Below, one piece after another: positions 25,748 through 33,654 of a stretch of 64,000 nucleotides of DNA. Below the pieces are notes generated by a model. It saw only the letters and a program-made list of their open reading frames with translations, did no database searches and was not told the DNA's origin. This DNA comes from Chitinophagaceae bacterium UBA4407 (GTDB lineage: Bacteria > Bacteroidota > Bacteroidia > Chitinophagales > Chitinophagaceae), in assembly GCA_002390845.1 (NCBI GenBank), contig DGQT01000068.1, forward strand, positions 25,953 through 89,952, given 5' to 3'. Numbering within the stretch: position 1 is the stretch's first letter; the number at the start of each line of letters is the position of its first letter. The position numbers were made by a program, and so were the translations under genes.

Positions 25748-26926
25748 TTACACTTTTATATAGATTTTTTTTCTGTCGAGGATGTACACAATCAGCCAGA
25801 AAAAAGCAATCATGCACAACGCGTAAAACAGCGAACCAATTCTTAAATCGGTTGCAATATTTTTACAAATATGCTCGTAAAACCATCCAAATGGTGAAAG
25901 ATATACTGGTTTGCCGGTTTGTGATAACCCATTTGAAATTCTTATCAATCCCAGTAACCTTGGCAGCAAACCACTAATTACAAAAATGAAAAGCGGGTTC
26001 TTGCCAAACACATCGAAGAAGCGGCTTGCAGCACCTTTATAATTTTTAAATTCTATTAAGAAAATAAGTACGGATAAAGTTATTATGGCTAGGCCCGATG
26101 TATAAATTACATAACTGCTTGTCCATATTTTTTTGTTAACAGGGAAAGCAAGGTCCCAAACAAAACCTGCAAATATTAATACCGCACCTGCAACAAAAAG
26201 ATTGCTGAGCATTTCGTAAGTCTTACCTTTTTGCTGTATGTATGCGCCCACAAAAAAACCGATGATCACCTGAACAATTGGCGCCATTAAACTACCTAAA
26301 CCTTCAGGATCAAATGCGACGCCTTCGCCATGATACATGTGGGCTTCGCCTAAAACTGCTTTGTCTATATGCGTTCCAAAAAAACCGGATAAACTGTAGG
26401 GATCGCCTTTGGTACCAAGCATATAACATAAAAACCAATAAGCCAGCAAAAGCACGATACTAAATACATAAGCACCTTTTGTTTTAAAAAAATAAACAAT
26501 AAGCGAGGCAAAAAAATAGCAAAACGCAATACGTTGCAGCACGCCCAAAATTCTAATGCCATGTAGCACGCCATCATCAGTAGTCCATTGCCAGGGCTTT
26601 AATACAGGTGCATCGTTCTGCCACATTACAAAAGGGCTCCAGTTAAGGAATAAGCCGATAAAAAAAATGAGGAGTGTTCTTTTAATCACTTTTTTCAGAA
26701 ATACTGAAGTACCCGCCTGCTGAAACTTTGGCATAACAAAAGCCATTGCATTACCAACAGCAAAAAGAAAGAATGGAAACACCAGGTCGGTTGGGGTACA
26801 ACCATGCCAGGCTGCATGATCGAGTGGTGCATAAATATGGTCCCATGAACCAGGGTTGTTTACGAGTATCATTAATGCAACTGTTGCACCGCGAAAAACA
26901 TCAAGGGAATAGTAGCGCTGGTTCAT
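25748..26926 (-). CDS. HGSNAT/NagX-like membrane acyltransferase (DUF5009-type)
   Basis: A 392-residue integral membrane protein with about 10-11 helices. The start YYSLDVFRGATVALMILVNNPGSW and HAAWHGCTPTDLVFPFFLFAVGNAM are diagnostic of the heparan-alpha-glucosaminide N-acetyltransferase-like family. HG(I/L)RILGVLQRIAFCY and FGKNPLFIFVISGLLPRL are further family blocks. Members acetylate amino sugars across membranes or are of unknown function. In bacteria they are often near glycan-degradation or amino-sugar genes, which fits the nearby glmS only loosely. Confidence 0.88.
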   Translation of the reverse strand: MNQRYYSLDVFRGATVALMILVNNPGSWDHIYAPLDHAAWHGCTPTDLVFPFFLFAVGNAMAFVMPKFQQAGTSVFLKKVIKRTLLIFFIGLFLNWSPFVMWQNDAPVLKPWQWTTDDGVLHGIRILGVLQRIAFCYFFASLIVYFFKTKGAYVFSIVLLLAYWFLCYMLGTKGDPYSLSGFFGTHIDKAVLGEAHMYHGEGVAFDPEGLGSLMAPIVQVIIGFFVGAYIQQKGKTYEMLSNLFVAGAVLIFAGFVWDLAFPVNKKIWTSSYVIYTSGLAIITLSVLIFLIEFKNYKGAASRFFDVFGKNPLFIFVISGLLPRLLGLIRISNGLSQTGKPVYLSPFGWFYEHICKNIATDLRIGSLFYALCMIAFFWLIVYILDRKKIYIKV

Positions 26927-27118
26927 AAAGATTTTCTTGAGAACAATAAAGTTAGCAATGCAAGCTGAATCTGCATTCGTTTTTAGTTTTTATTCTTACA
27001 GCATTCGATAAGATTTTTATACAAATTCATAACCGAAAGATGCACTTCTGCACATTTTAAAATTGCTATCTTTAACGCCATTATTTTATAAAATTGTTAC
27101 GAAAATCTATTGAGAATT

Positions 27119-27691
27119 ATGGGCGATTATTTTGTACACTCCTCTTCATTTGTTGATGAACCCTGCCAGGTAGGCAAGGGTGTTAAGATCTGGCATTTCT
27201 CGCATATCATGGCGAACTGTGTTATTGGCGATGGTTGCAATATTGGCCAGAATGTGGTGGTAAGTTCAAACGTTATATTGGGCAAAAATGTAAAGGTGCA
27301 AAACAATGTTTCGCTGTACGAAGGCGTAATTTGTGAGGATGATGTATTTCTTGGCCCATCTATGGTTTTTACGAATGTTATCAATCCACGCAGTGCAGTT
27401 GTGCGTAAACATGAATATAAAAAAACCCTCATCCGCAAAGGGGCAAGCATAGGCGCCAATGCAACGATCGTTTGCGGATACGAAATTGGTGAATATGCTT
27501 TAATTGGTGCCGGAGCCGTTGTTACAAAAAATATATTGCCTTTTGCGTTGGTAATGGGCAACCCTGCAAAGCAAACAGGTTGGGTAAGTGAATATGGCCA
27601 CAAGCTTAGTTTTAATAGTGAAGGTATTGCAATATGCCCCGAAACAAATACCCGTTATAAGCTTGAAAATAACAAGGTGACTAAAGAATAA
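27119..27691 (+). CDS. Left-handed beta-helix acyltransferase, WbpD/WlbB-like
   Basis: A 190-residue hexapeptide-repeat protein. Repeats run through IGDGCNIGQNVVVSSNVILG, IGANATIVCGYEIGEYALIGAGAVV and MGNPAKQTGW. This matches UDP-sugar N-acetyltransferases that modify 3-amino sugars in O-antigen synthesis (WbpD family). The C-terminal CPETNTRYKLENN is also typical. The ATG at 27119 was preferred over a TTG 9 bp earlier. No other O-antigen genes are adjacent, so the sugar substrate is unknown. Confidence 0.88.
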   Translation: MGDYFVHSSSFVDEPCQVGKGVKIWHFSHIMANCVIGDGCNIGQNVVVSSNVILGKNVKVQNNVSLYEGVICEDDVFLGPSMVFTNVINPRSAVVRKHEYKKTLIRKGASIGANATIVCGYEIGEYALIGAGAVVTKNILPFALVMGNPAKQTGWVSEYGHKLSFNSEGIAICPETNTRYKLENNKVTKE

Positions 27692-27737
27692 ATCAGGCTA
27701 CACTCTCAGGCATCAGAAAATATAATACAGCAATACA

Positions 27738-27905
27738 TTTTTTGTACCGGGCTTTTATATTTCAATTGAGCATTCTTGCGTCGCACTCGTGTACTGCAGA
27801 ATATACAGGAGCACGGTGCACACTTGCTCATAAAAGTTCAGAACCCCCAAGTGTGCGACGCAACGGATGCATCATTATTAACTAAAAACCGGGCTCGTAA
27901 AAATA
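27738..27905. repeat. Dispersed inverted-repeat element, copy 12 (compact complete pair)
   Basis: T6-GTACCGGGC, left core TTGCGTCGCACTCGTGTAC at 27776-27794, right core CAAGTGTGCGACGCAAC at 27848-27864 and the end ACCGGGCTCGTAAAAATAAA. The inner arms GAGCACGGTGCACACTTGCTC form another small palindrome. It is one of the shortest complete copies and occupies half of the 310-bp gap before rhaT. Confidence 0.82.
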
Positions 27906-28001
27906 AATTTCTAACTTCATAACAGTACATGACAGTTACCGTAAATTGTTCTCCTATTTTTACTAAAGATTGTTAACGCCATATAGAAAAATCTAAAGAA
28001 T

Positions 28002-29093
28002 ATGCAGGCTATACTCGGAGTTATTTTTCATTTTATAGGAGGTTTTGCTTCAGGTAGTTTTTACATGCCTTACAAGAAAGTAAAAGGCTGGCACTGGGAA
28101 AGCTTCTGGATCGTTGGAGGCATCTTTTCCTGGTTCATCGTTCCCCCACTTGCGGCCTATCTTACTATTCCTGGCTTTATGGATATTATTAAAGGAACCA
28201 GCGGCACCGCATTAGGAATTACTTATTTGTTTGGCGTGCTTTGGGGCATTGGCGGGTTAACCTATGGTCTGGGTGTTCGTTACCTTGGCGTTTCACTAGG
28301 CAGCAGTATCATACTTGGTTTATGTATGGTATTTGGCGCCATTATACCTTCCATTTATTATGATGTATTTCCTAAAGCAGGTAAAGATACTTTCAGTATG
28401 CTGGTCGATTCTACATGGGGCATTACTGTTCTCGCTGGGCTTGCATTGTGTGTGGTTGGCATCATTATTTGCGGCAAAGCAGGTACCATGAAAGAAAGCC
28501 AGTTATGTGGTGCAGGCAATACAGATCCGCATGGTTCAACGGTAAAGACAGAATACAAATTTGCACTCGGTATGTTTGTCTCAATAGTATCGGGTGTGCT
28601 AAGTGCATGTTTCAATTTTGGTCTTGAAGCAGGCAAACCAATGGCCGATCTTGCCAATGAACTTTGGAAGAATGCTAACCCTGGTCAGGGCAATTTTTTA
28701 TTCCAGAATAATGTAACTTATGTAGTGGTTTTATGGGGCGGACTAACCACCAACTTTATCTGGTGCATGATCTTAAATGCACGCAATAAAACCTTTGGCG
28801 ATTATACAAATAAACAAACACCGCTGTTAAAGAATTATATTTTTTCAGCGCTTGCAGGCACTACATGGTTCTTGCAATTTTTTTTCTACGGCATGGGCGA
28901 AAGCAAACTGGGCAACGGTGCCAGCTCATGGATACTGCACATGGCGTTCATCATTCTTACTGCAAATATGTGGGGACTGGTATTAAAAGAATGGAAAGGC
29001 GTAAACAAAAAAACGATCACCACAATTGTTCTTGGAATTATTACCATTATAGTTTCTGTATTGTTGGTGGGTTATGGTAATTCGATAAAGTGA
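28002..29093 (+). CDS. rhaT: L-rhamnose/H+ symporter
   Basis: A 363-residue inner-membrane transporter with 10 predicted helices. The start GVIFHFIGGFASGSFYMPYKKVKGWHWESFW and VRYLGVSLGSSIILG are characteristic of RhaT. It imports L-rhamnose for the catabolic genes that follow. Separated from them by two repeat arms and a small zinc-binding gene, so it may be transcribed on its own. Confidence 0.95.
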   Translation: MQAILGVIFHFIGGFASGSFYMPYKKVKGWHWESFWIVGGIFSWFIVPPLAAYLTIPGFMDIIKGTSGTALGITYLFGVLWGIGGLTYGLGVRYLGVSLGSSIILGLCMVFGAIIPSIYYDVFPKAGKDTFSMLVDSTWGITVLAGLALCVVGIIICGKAGTMKESQLCGAGNTDPHGSTVKTEYKFALGMFVSIVSGVLSACFNFGLEAGKPMADLANELWKNANPGQGNFLFQNNVTYVVVLWGGLTTNFIWCMILNARNKTFGDYTNKQTPLLKNYIFSALAGTTWFLQFFFYGMGESKLGNGASSWILHMAFIILTANMWGLVLKEWKGVNKKTITTIVLGIITIIVSVLLVGYGNSIK

Positions 29094-29101
29094 GGAAGAT
29101 A

Positions 29102-29180
29102 TTTTTTAGCCAGGCAATAGAATAAAAATTAAGCTTTCGTTGCGTCGCACTCTTGTACGTTTGTACATTATGCAACAAAA
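29102..29180. repeat. Dispersed repeat, left arm (copy 13, left boundary of the small-gene cassette)
   Basis: TTTTTTAGCCAGGCAATAG, TTAAGCTTTCG and core TTGCGTCGCACTCTTGTAC at 29140-29158, starting 8 bp past the rhaT stop. The paired right arm lies at 29530-29580, past one small gene. Confidence 0.75.
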
Positions 29181-29222
29181 TGTCTGAACCGGGATTTATG
29201 TGATTAAAGTGATTTGACTGAT
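29181..29222. repeat. Second dispersed family, GTCTGAACCGGGATTT type, copy 1
   Basis: TGTCTGAACCGGGATTTATG followed by decaying 9-mers (GTGATTAAA, GTGATTTGA). A second copy starts TGTCTGAACGGGAATTTGG at 31740. Similar sequences are, from memory, common in Bacteroidota genomes. Confidence 0.6.
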
Positions 29223-29245
29223 AAAACGAAAGATATAATTTCATT

Positions 29246-29503
29246 ATGAGTGTAGTTACGTTTATTAATACGAGTTTATCGAATGCTAAAGAATTAAGGT
29301 GTGAATCTTGTGGTGAGGTAATTGCCAAATTTGAGAATGATGAAATGATTCCTTCAGCAGAAGAATGTTATAAAAATGGCAATGTCCCGGTTCCAAATCT
29401 TGGTTGGTTTTGTTCACAGGAATGCGCAAATAAATTTGAGAAAAATAATAAAGTAAAATTTCAAAGAACGGAAAAAGGATTGATAGATTATTATAATAAA
29501 TAG
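29246..29503 (+). CDS. Small zinc-ribbon-like protein (cargo candidate)
   Basis: An 85-residue protein with four well-placed cysteines: CESC at residues 19-22 and a later C-x4-C (FCSQEC, about 55-59). This looks like a one-zinc knuckle of the MYM/TRASH or zinc-ribbon kind. No enzyme motif is seen and the family is not recognised. The composition is AT-rich. It sits alone between two dispersed-repeat arms and interrupts the rhamnose gene cluster, which suggests that it arrived as a cassette. It may be a nucleic-acid- or metal-binding protein, but this is a guess from the Cys pattern. Confidence 0.7.
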   Translation: MSVVTFINTSLSNAKELRCESCGEVIAKFENDEMIPSAEECYKNGNVPVPNLGWFCSQECANKFEKNNKVKFQRTEKGLIDYYNK

Positions 29504-29529
29504 GAAGTGCTAATCTGCTTTAACAGAAC

Positions 29530-29580
29530 AGAGTTCCGAACGCACAAGTGAGTGACACAACAGGTGATGACCAAAGAACA
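29530..29580. repeat. Dispersed repeat, right arm (copy 14)
   Basis: Core of the B version, GCACAAGTGAGTGACACAA at 29542-29560, followed by CAGGTGATGACC. The outer GCCCGGCTC end is not recognisable. It lies between the small zinc-binding gene and the aldolase/dehydrogenase gene. Confidence 0.68.
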
Positions 29581-29618
29581 AAAAGATCGTCAACAAAAAA
29601 ATATTATTATTATTAGTT

Positions 29619-31739
29619 ATGAGCACAGCATCAACACAATTCAAACACGTTTCATATTTGTGGGACGAAGCAAAAGCAGCAGAACTTGCAGGCGACGAAG
29701 TAGCCTTATTGGTATATCGTTCAAATTTATTAGGCGCAGATTTACGCTTAACAAATTATGGCGGGGGCAATACATCCTGTAAAGCAATGGCTAGAGATCC
29801 GTTGACAGGAACAGACAAAGAAGTGATGTGGGTAAAAGGTAGTGGCGGCGATCTTGGCACCATGAAACGCAACGGCCTTGCTGCCTTACACATGGACCGT
29901 TTGCTGAACTTAAAAAATATTTATCGTGGACTTGAGTTTGAAGATGAGATGGTGGAATTATTCAATCATTGCATCTACGATCTTGCATCAAAAGCGCCAT
30001 CAATTGATACGGCTTTGCATGGCTTTCTGCCTTTCAAACATATAGATCATTTACATCCCGATGCAGCCATTGCAATTGCGGCTGCAAAAGACGGCAAACA
30101 GATAACCCAGGAATTATTTGGTGGAACAATCGGTTGGGTAAAATGGCAGAAGCCGGGTTTTGAACTCGGGCTAATGCTTAAACAATGCCTCGATGAAAAT
30201 CCCGGCATCCGTGGCATTATGCTTGGCTCCCATGGTTTGTTTACATGGGGCGATACAGCTTACGAAAGCTATATCAACACACTCGAAGTAATTGAAACCT
30301 GTGCCCAATATTTAGAAGATAATTATGGTAAGAAAGGCCCCGTTTTCGGCGGACAAAAAATTGAATCTCTTCCCAAAGAAGAAAGGCTTGCAAAGGCTGC
30401 AACACTTGCGCCGATTTTACGTGGTTTCTGCTCTTCGCAAACAAAGATGATCGGTCATTTTACAGATGATGATCGAGTATTGCAATTCATCAACTCTAAC
30501 GATCTTGACCGTTTGGCTCCACTTGGCACAAGCTGCCCGGATCATTTTTTAAGAACAAAAATTTCTCCGCTGGTGTTAAATCTTTCAACAGATGAAGATG
30601 TAACAAACACGGCTGCTATAAAAGAAAAAATTGCGCCTCTATTTGAAGCATATCGTAAAATGTATGCAGAATATTACAACAGTTGCAAACATCCAAACAG
30701 TCCGGCCATTCGTGATGCAAACCCTGTGATCATTTTATATCCCGGTGTTGGTATGTTCAGTTTTGCAAAAGACAAACAAACCACAAGAGTGGCAAGCGAA
30801 TTTTATATCAATGCCATTAATGTAATGCGTGGTGCGGAAGCCGTGAGTGAATACACTTCATTGCCAAGACAGGAAGCATTCAACATAGAATACTGGTTGC
30901 TTGAAGAAGCTAAGTTACAACGCATGCCTAAACCAAAATCATTGAGTGGCAGAATAGCACTTATTACAGGCAGCGCCGGCGGCATTGGTAAAGCCATTGC
31001 AAAGAAGTTTGCATCCGAAGGTGCCTGTGTTATTATCAATGATATTAATGAAGAGCGCATGCAGGGCGCAATGGAAGAATTTCAAACACTTTTTGGCCGC
31101 GATACTGCTGCATCAACTTTGCTTGATGTTACGGATAATACTTCAATAGAAAAAGCATTTACAAATGCAGCTTTAGCTTTTGGCGGTGTTGATATTATTG
31201 TAAACAACGCAGGCATCAGCATTTCAAAATCTATTACAGATCATTCAATAGAAGATTGGGATAAGCTCTATGACATATTGGTGAAAGGCCAGTTCCTTGT
31301 TTCAAAGCTTGGTGTTGAAATAATGCGCAAACAAAATATTGGCGGCGATATTATAAATATTGTTTCTAAAAATTCTGTGGTGTCTGGCCCAAACAATGCA
31401 GGCTATGGTTCTGCGAAAGCTGCACAGGCACATCTTTCAAGATTGCTGGCTGCAGAACTTGGCGGCGATAAAATTCGTGTGAATAGTGTAAACCCAGATG
31501 CGGTAATTGCCGACAGCAATATCTGGGCCGGTGGCTGGGCCGAAGGCCGCGCAAAAGCTTACGGCATCACGGTTGCAGAGTTGCCAGCGTATTATGCAAA
31601 ACGCACATTGCTCAACGAAACAATTTTGCCTCATGATATTGCCAATGCATGTTATGCTTTCGTTGGTGGCTTATTAAATAAATCAACTGGCAATACGTTA
31701 AATGTAGATGGCGGTGTAGCAATGGGGTTTTTGAGATAA
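29619..31739 (+). CDS. rhaEW: Bifunctional L-rhamnulose-1-phosphate aldolase / L-lactaldehyde dehydrogenase
   Basis: A 706-residue fusion. The N-terminal two thirds is a class II aldolase/adducin domain (NYGGGNTSCKA, then HIDHLHPDAAIAIAAA with metal-binding His, then GSHGLFTWGDTA). The C-terminal 250 residues are a short-chain dehydrogenase (TGSAGGIGKAIA for NAD binding, NNAG, catalytic YGSAK). The fusion cleaves rhamnulose-1-phosphate to dihydroxyacetone phosphate and L-lactaldehyde and oxidises the latter. It has the layout of the Bacillus RhaEW protein. Full length; part of the rhamnose cluster. Confidence 0.94.
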   Translation: MSTASTQFKHVSYLWDEAKAAELAGDEVALLVYRSNLLGADLRLTNYGGGNTSCKAMARDPLTGTDKEVMWVKGSGGDLGTMKRNGLAALHMDRLLNLKNIYRGLEFEDEMVELFNHCIYDLASKAPSIDTALHGFLPFKHIDHLHPDAAIAIAAAKDGKQITQELFGGTIGWVKWQKPGFELGLMLKQCLDENPGIRGIMLGSHGLFTWGDTAYESYINTLEVIETCAQYLEDNYGKKGPVFGGQKIESLPKEERLAKAATLAPILRGFCSSQTKMIGHFTDDDRVLQFINSNDLDRLAPLGTSCPDHFLRTKISPLVLNLSTDEDVTNTAAIKEKIAPLFEAYRKMYAEYYNSCKHPNSPAIRDANPVIILYPGVGMFSFAKDKQTTRVASEFYINAINVMRGAEAVSEYTSLPRQEAFNIEYWLLEEAKLQRMPKPKSLSGRIALITGSAGGIGKAIAKKFASEGACVIINDINEERMQGAMEEFQTLFGRDTAASTLLDVTDNTSIEKAFTNAALAFGGVDIIVNNAGISISKSITDHSIEDWDKLYDILVKGQFLVSKLGVEIMRKQNIGGDIINIVSKNSVVSGPNNAGYGSAKAAQAHLSRLLAAELGGDKIRVNSVNPDAVIADSNIWAGGWAEGRAKAYGITVAELPAYYAKRTLLNETILPHDIANACYAFVGGLLNKSTGNTLNVDGGVAMGFLR

Positions 31740-31781
31740 TGTCTGAACGGGAATTTGGAAGGATTTAATGGATTAAGAGAA
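31740..31781. repeat. Second dispersed family, GTCTGAACGGG type, copy 2
   Basis: TGTCTGAACGGGAATTTGGA plus GGATTTAATGGATTAAG, directly after the aldolase stop codon. Compare the copy at 29181. The two copies bracket the aldolase gene region. Confidence 0.55.
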
Positions 31782-31782
31782 A

Positions 31783-31860
31783 TTTTTTTGAGCCAGGCTT
31801 TGAAGTTCTTTGTTGATCGTTCCTTGCGTCGCACACTTGTACAGATGAAGCAAGAAGCAG
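31783..31860. repeat. Dispersed repeat, solo left arm (copy 15)
   Basis: TTTTTTTGAGCCAGGC, then TTGTTGATCGTTCC, then core TTGCGTCGCACACTTGTAC at 31824-31842. No right arm is seen before rhaM. Confidence 0.75.
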
Positions 31861-31971
31861 CAAAGCGAAAAACAGAAAACAAAATTTTAAGCAAGATTGA
31901 TATTTAGAACGATGCTGAATAAAGTTCTAAAGTAATTCACTACAGTAGTGCAAAAGATCATTAGCGAACAA

Positions 31972-32045
31972 AGAAAGAAAAGTGCTGTATATCTTTTCTT
32001 TCTTGACTTTTTTTGTTACTTTTTTGTGTCAAGACAAAAAAGTAA
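31972..32045 (+). promoter_or_regulatory. Hairpin leader before rhaM, possible pseudoknot
   Basis: Hairpin A: AGAAAGAAAAG (31972-31982) pairs with CTTTTCTTTCT (31993-32003). Hairpin B: TTACTTTTTTGT (32016-32027) pairs with ACAAAAAAGTAA (32034-32045), a perfect 12-bp stem whose 6-base loop GTCAAG is complementary to CTTGAC (32002-32007). B ends 9 bp before the rhaM ATG. It could be a translational or attenuation control of rhaM-rhaI-rhaK, or a Bacteroidota repeat seen often before genes. Confidence 0.5.
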
Positions 32046-32054
32046 ATAACCAGT

Positions 32055-32369
32055 ATGCAACGCGTAGCATTCAAAATGAAACTCTTTAAAGGTTGCGAAG
32101 CCGAATACAAACGCAGGCACGATGCATTGTGGCCAGAATTACAATCACTACTTAAACAAGCGGGCATAAAAGATTATTCTATTTTTCTTGATGAGGAAAC
32201 AAATGATTTGTTCGGTTATCTTACTATTGATGATGCAACTGAACTAAACGAATTGCCAAAGCAGCCTGTAATGCAAAAGTGGTGGGCTTATATGAAAGAC
32301 ATCATGGAAACAAATGAAGATAATTCCCCCTTGAACACATCCTTAAAAGAAGTCTTTTATTTACCATAA
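32055..32369 (+). CDS. rhaM: L-rhamnose mutarotase
   Basis: A 104-residue cytoplasmic enzyme that interconverts the alpha and beta anomers of L-rhamnose. The family pattern is complete: RVAFKMKLFKGCEAEYKRRHDALWPEL near the start with the conserved His, YSIFLDEETNDLFGYL in the middle and WWAYMKDIMETN near the end. It precedes the isomerase gene by 10 bp in the catabolic operon. The hairpin leader at 31972-32045 is directly upstream. Confidence 0.95.
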   Translation: MQRVAFKMKLFKGCEAEYKRRHDALWPELQSLLKQAGIKDYSIFLDEETNDLFGYLTIDDATELNELPKQPVMQKWWAYMKDIMETNEDNSPLNTSLKEVFYLP

Positions 32370-32379
32370 ATTGATCGCC

Positions 32380-33654
32380 ATGCATATTGAAAAATATAAA
32401 CTCGAAGAACACAATCATTCGCTGCAGAAAGAGCACCATCGCAGGTTTGATTTTATTGCTGCAGACACAAAAGATGTAGATGGTTTGCTGCAAAAACTCA
32501 TCGATTTTCAGGTGGCAATACCAAGCTGGGCGCTGGGTACAGGCGGTACGAGGTTTGGCCGTTTTCCCGGTGGTGGTGAACCACGCAACCTCGAAGAAAA
32601 AATTGAAGACATCGGTTTGCTGCATGCACTCAACAGATCGAGCGGTGCCATCTCTTTACATATTCCATGGGATATACCGGGGAATGCATCACACATAAAA
32701 GCACTCGCTGTACAACATGGTTTAAAGTTCGATGCCATGAACTCCAATACGTTTCAGGACCAGCCCGGGCAGGAATTGAGTTACAAATATGGTTCATTGC
32801 ACAATGTAAATAGAGCTATTCGTAAACAGGCAATTGAGCACAATATTGAAGTAATCAAATATGGTATTGAATTAGGTTCTGAATCACTCACTGTTTGGTT
32901 AAGTGATGGCAGTTGCTTTCCCGGACAATTGAATTTTAGAAAGGCATTTCAAAATACATTGGAAAGCCTGCAGGAAATATATTCGGCGTTGCCGGGTGAC
33001 TGGAAAATGTTTTTAGAATACAAAGCCTTTGAACCCAATTTTTATTCCACAACCGTTGGCGACTGGGGCCAGTCATTCACCTATGTAAATAAGCTTGGAC
33101 CTAAAGCATATACATTGGTTGATCTTGGTCATCATTTACCCAATGCAAACATTGAGCAAATCGTTGCATTGTTATTGATGGAAGGCAAACTTGGTGGCTT
33201 CCATTTCAATGATAGCAAATACGGTGATGATGATTTGACTGTTGGTAGTATTAAACCTTATCAGTTGTTTTTAATTTTTAATGAACTGATAGAAGGCATG
33301 GATGCAAAGGGTATGAACCATGCAACCGATATGGGATGGATGATAGACGCAAGTCATAATGTAAAAGATCCGCTGGAAGATCTGTTGCAATCAGTAGAGG
33401 CAATTATGATCACTTATGCACAGGCATTGCTGGTTGACAGGGAAAGATTAACTGAAGCACAAAACAATAATGATGTTGTTACCGCACAGGAAATATTGCA
33501 GCAAGCGTTTCGCACGGATACAAGACCATTGGTTGCAGAAGCGAGGTTAAAAAGTGGTGGGGCTTTGAATCCGTTGGAAATGTACAGGAGTGGAAAAGTG
33601 AGAGAAAATTTAATTGCTGAAAGAGGAAGTAAAACAATTGCCACGGGTTTGTAA
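32380..33654 (+). CDS. rhaI: L-rhamnose isomerase (RhaI type)
   Basis: A 424-residue TIM-barrel sugar isomerase converting L-rhamnose to L-rhamnulose. It resembles the catabolic RhaI isomerases rather than the E. coli RhaA type. PSWALGTGGTRFGRFPGGGEPRN near residue 50 is a family signature. FLEYKAFEPNFYSTTVGDWG, VDLGHHLPNANIEQI and GGFHFNDSKYGDDDLTVGS carry the metal and substrate ligands. The ATG at 32380 was chosen over a TTG 9 bp upstream. Its stop overlaps the next start codon by 1 bp. Confidence 0.92.
   Translation: MHIEKYKLEEHNHSLQKEHHRRFDFIAADTKDVDGLLQKLIDFQVAIPSWALGTGGTRFGRFPGGGEPRNLEEKIEDIGLLHALNRSSGAISLHIPWDIPGNASHIKALAVQHGLKFDAMNSNTFQDQPGQELSYKYGSLHNVNRAIRKQAIEHNIEVIKYGIELGSESLTVWLSDGSCFPGQLNFRKAFQNTLESLQEIYSALPGDWKMFLEYKAFEPNFYSTTVGDWGQSFTYVNKLGPKAYTLVDLGHHLPNANIEQIVALLLMEGKLGGFHFNDSKYGDDDLTVGSIKPYQLFLIFNELIEGMDAKGMNHATDMGWMIDASHNVKDPLEDLLQSVEAIMITYAQALLVDRERLTEAQNNNDVVTAQEILQQAFRTDTRPLVAEARLKSGGALNPLEMYRSGKVRENLIAERGSKTIATGL

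Noticed and set aside
27067..27074. TATCTTTA as promoter of the LbH acetyltransferase gene
   Set aside because: The -7 element is plausible, but no TTG box is found 19-21 bp upstream.
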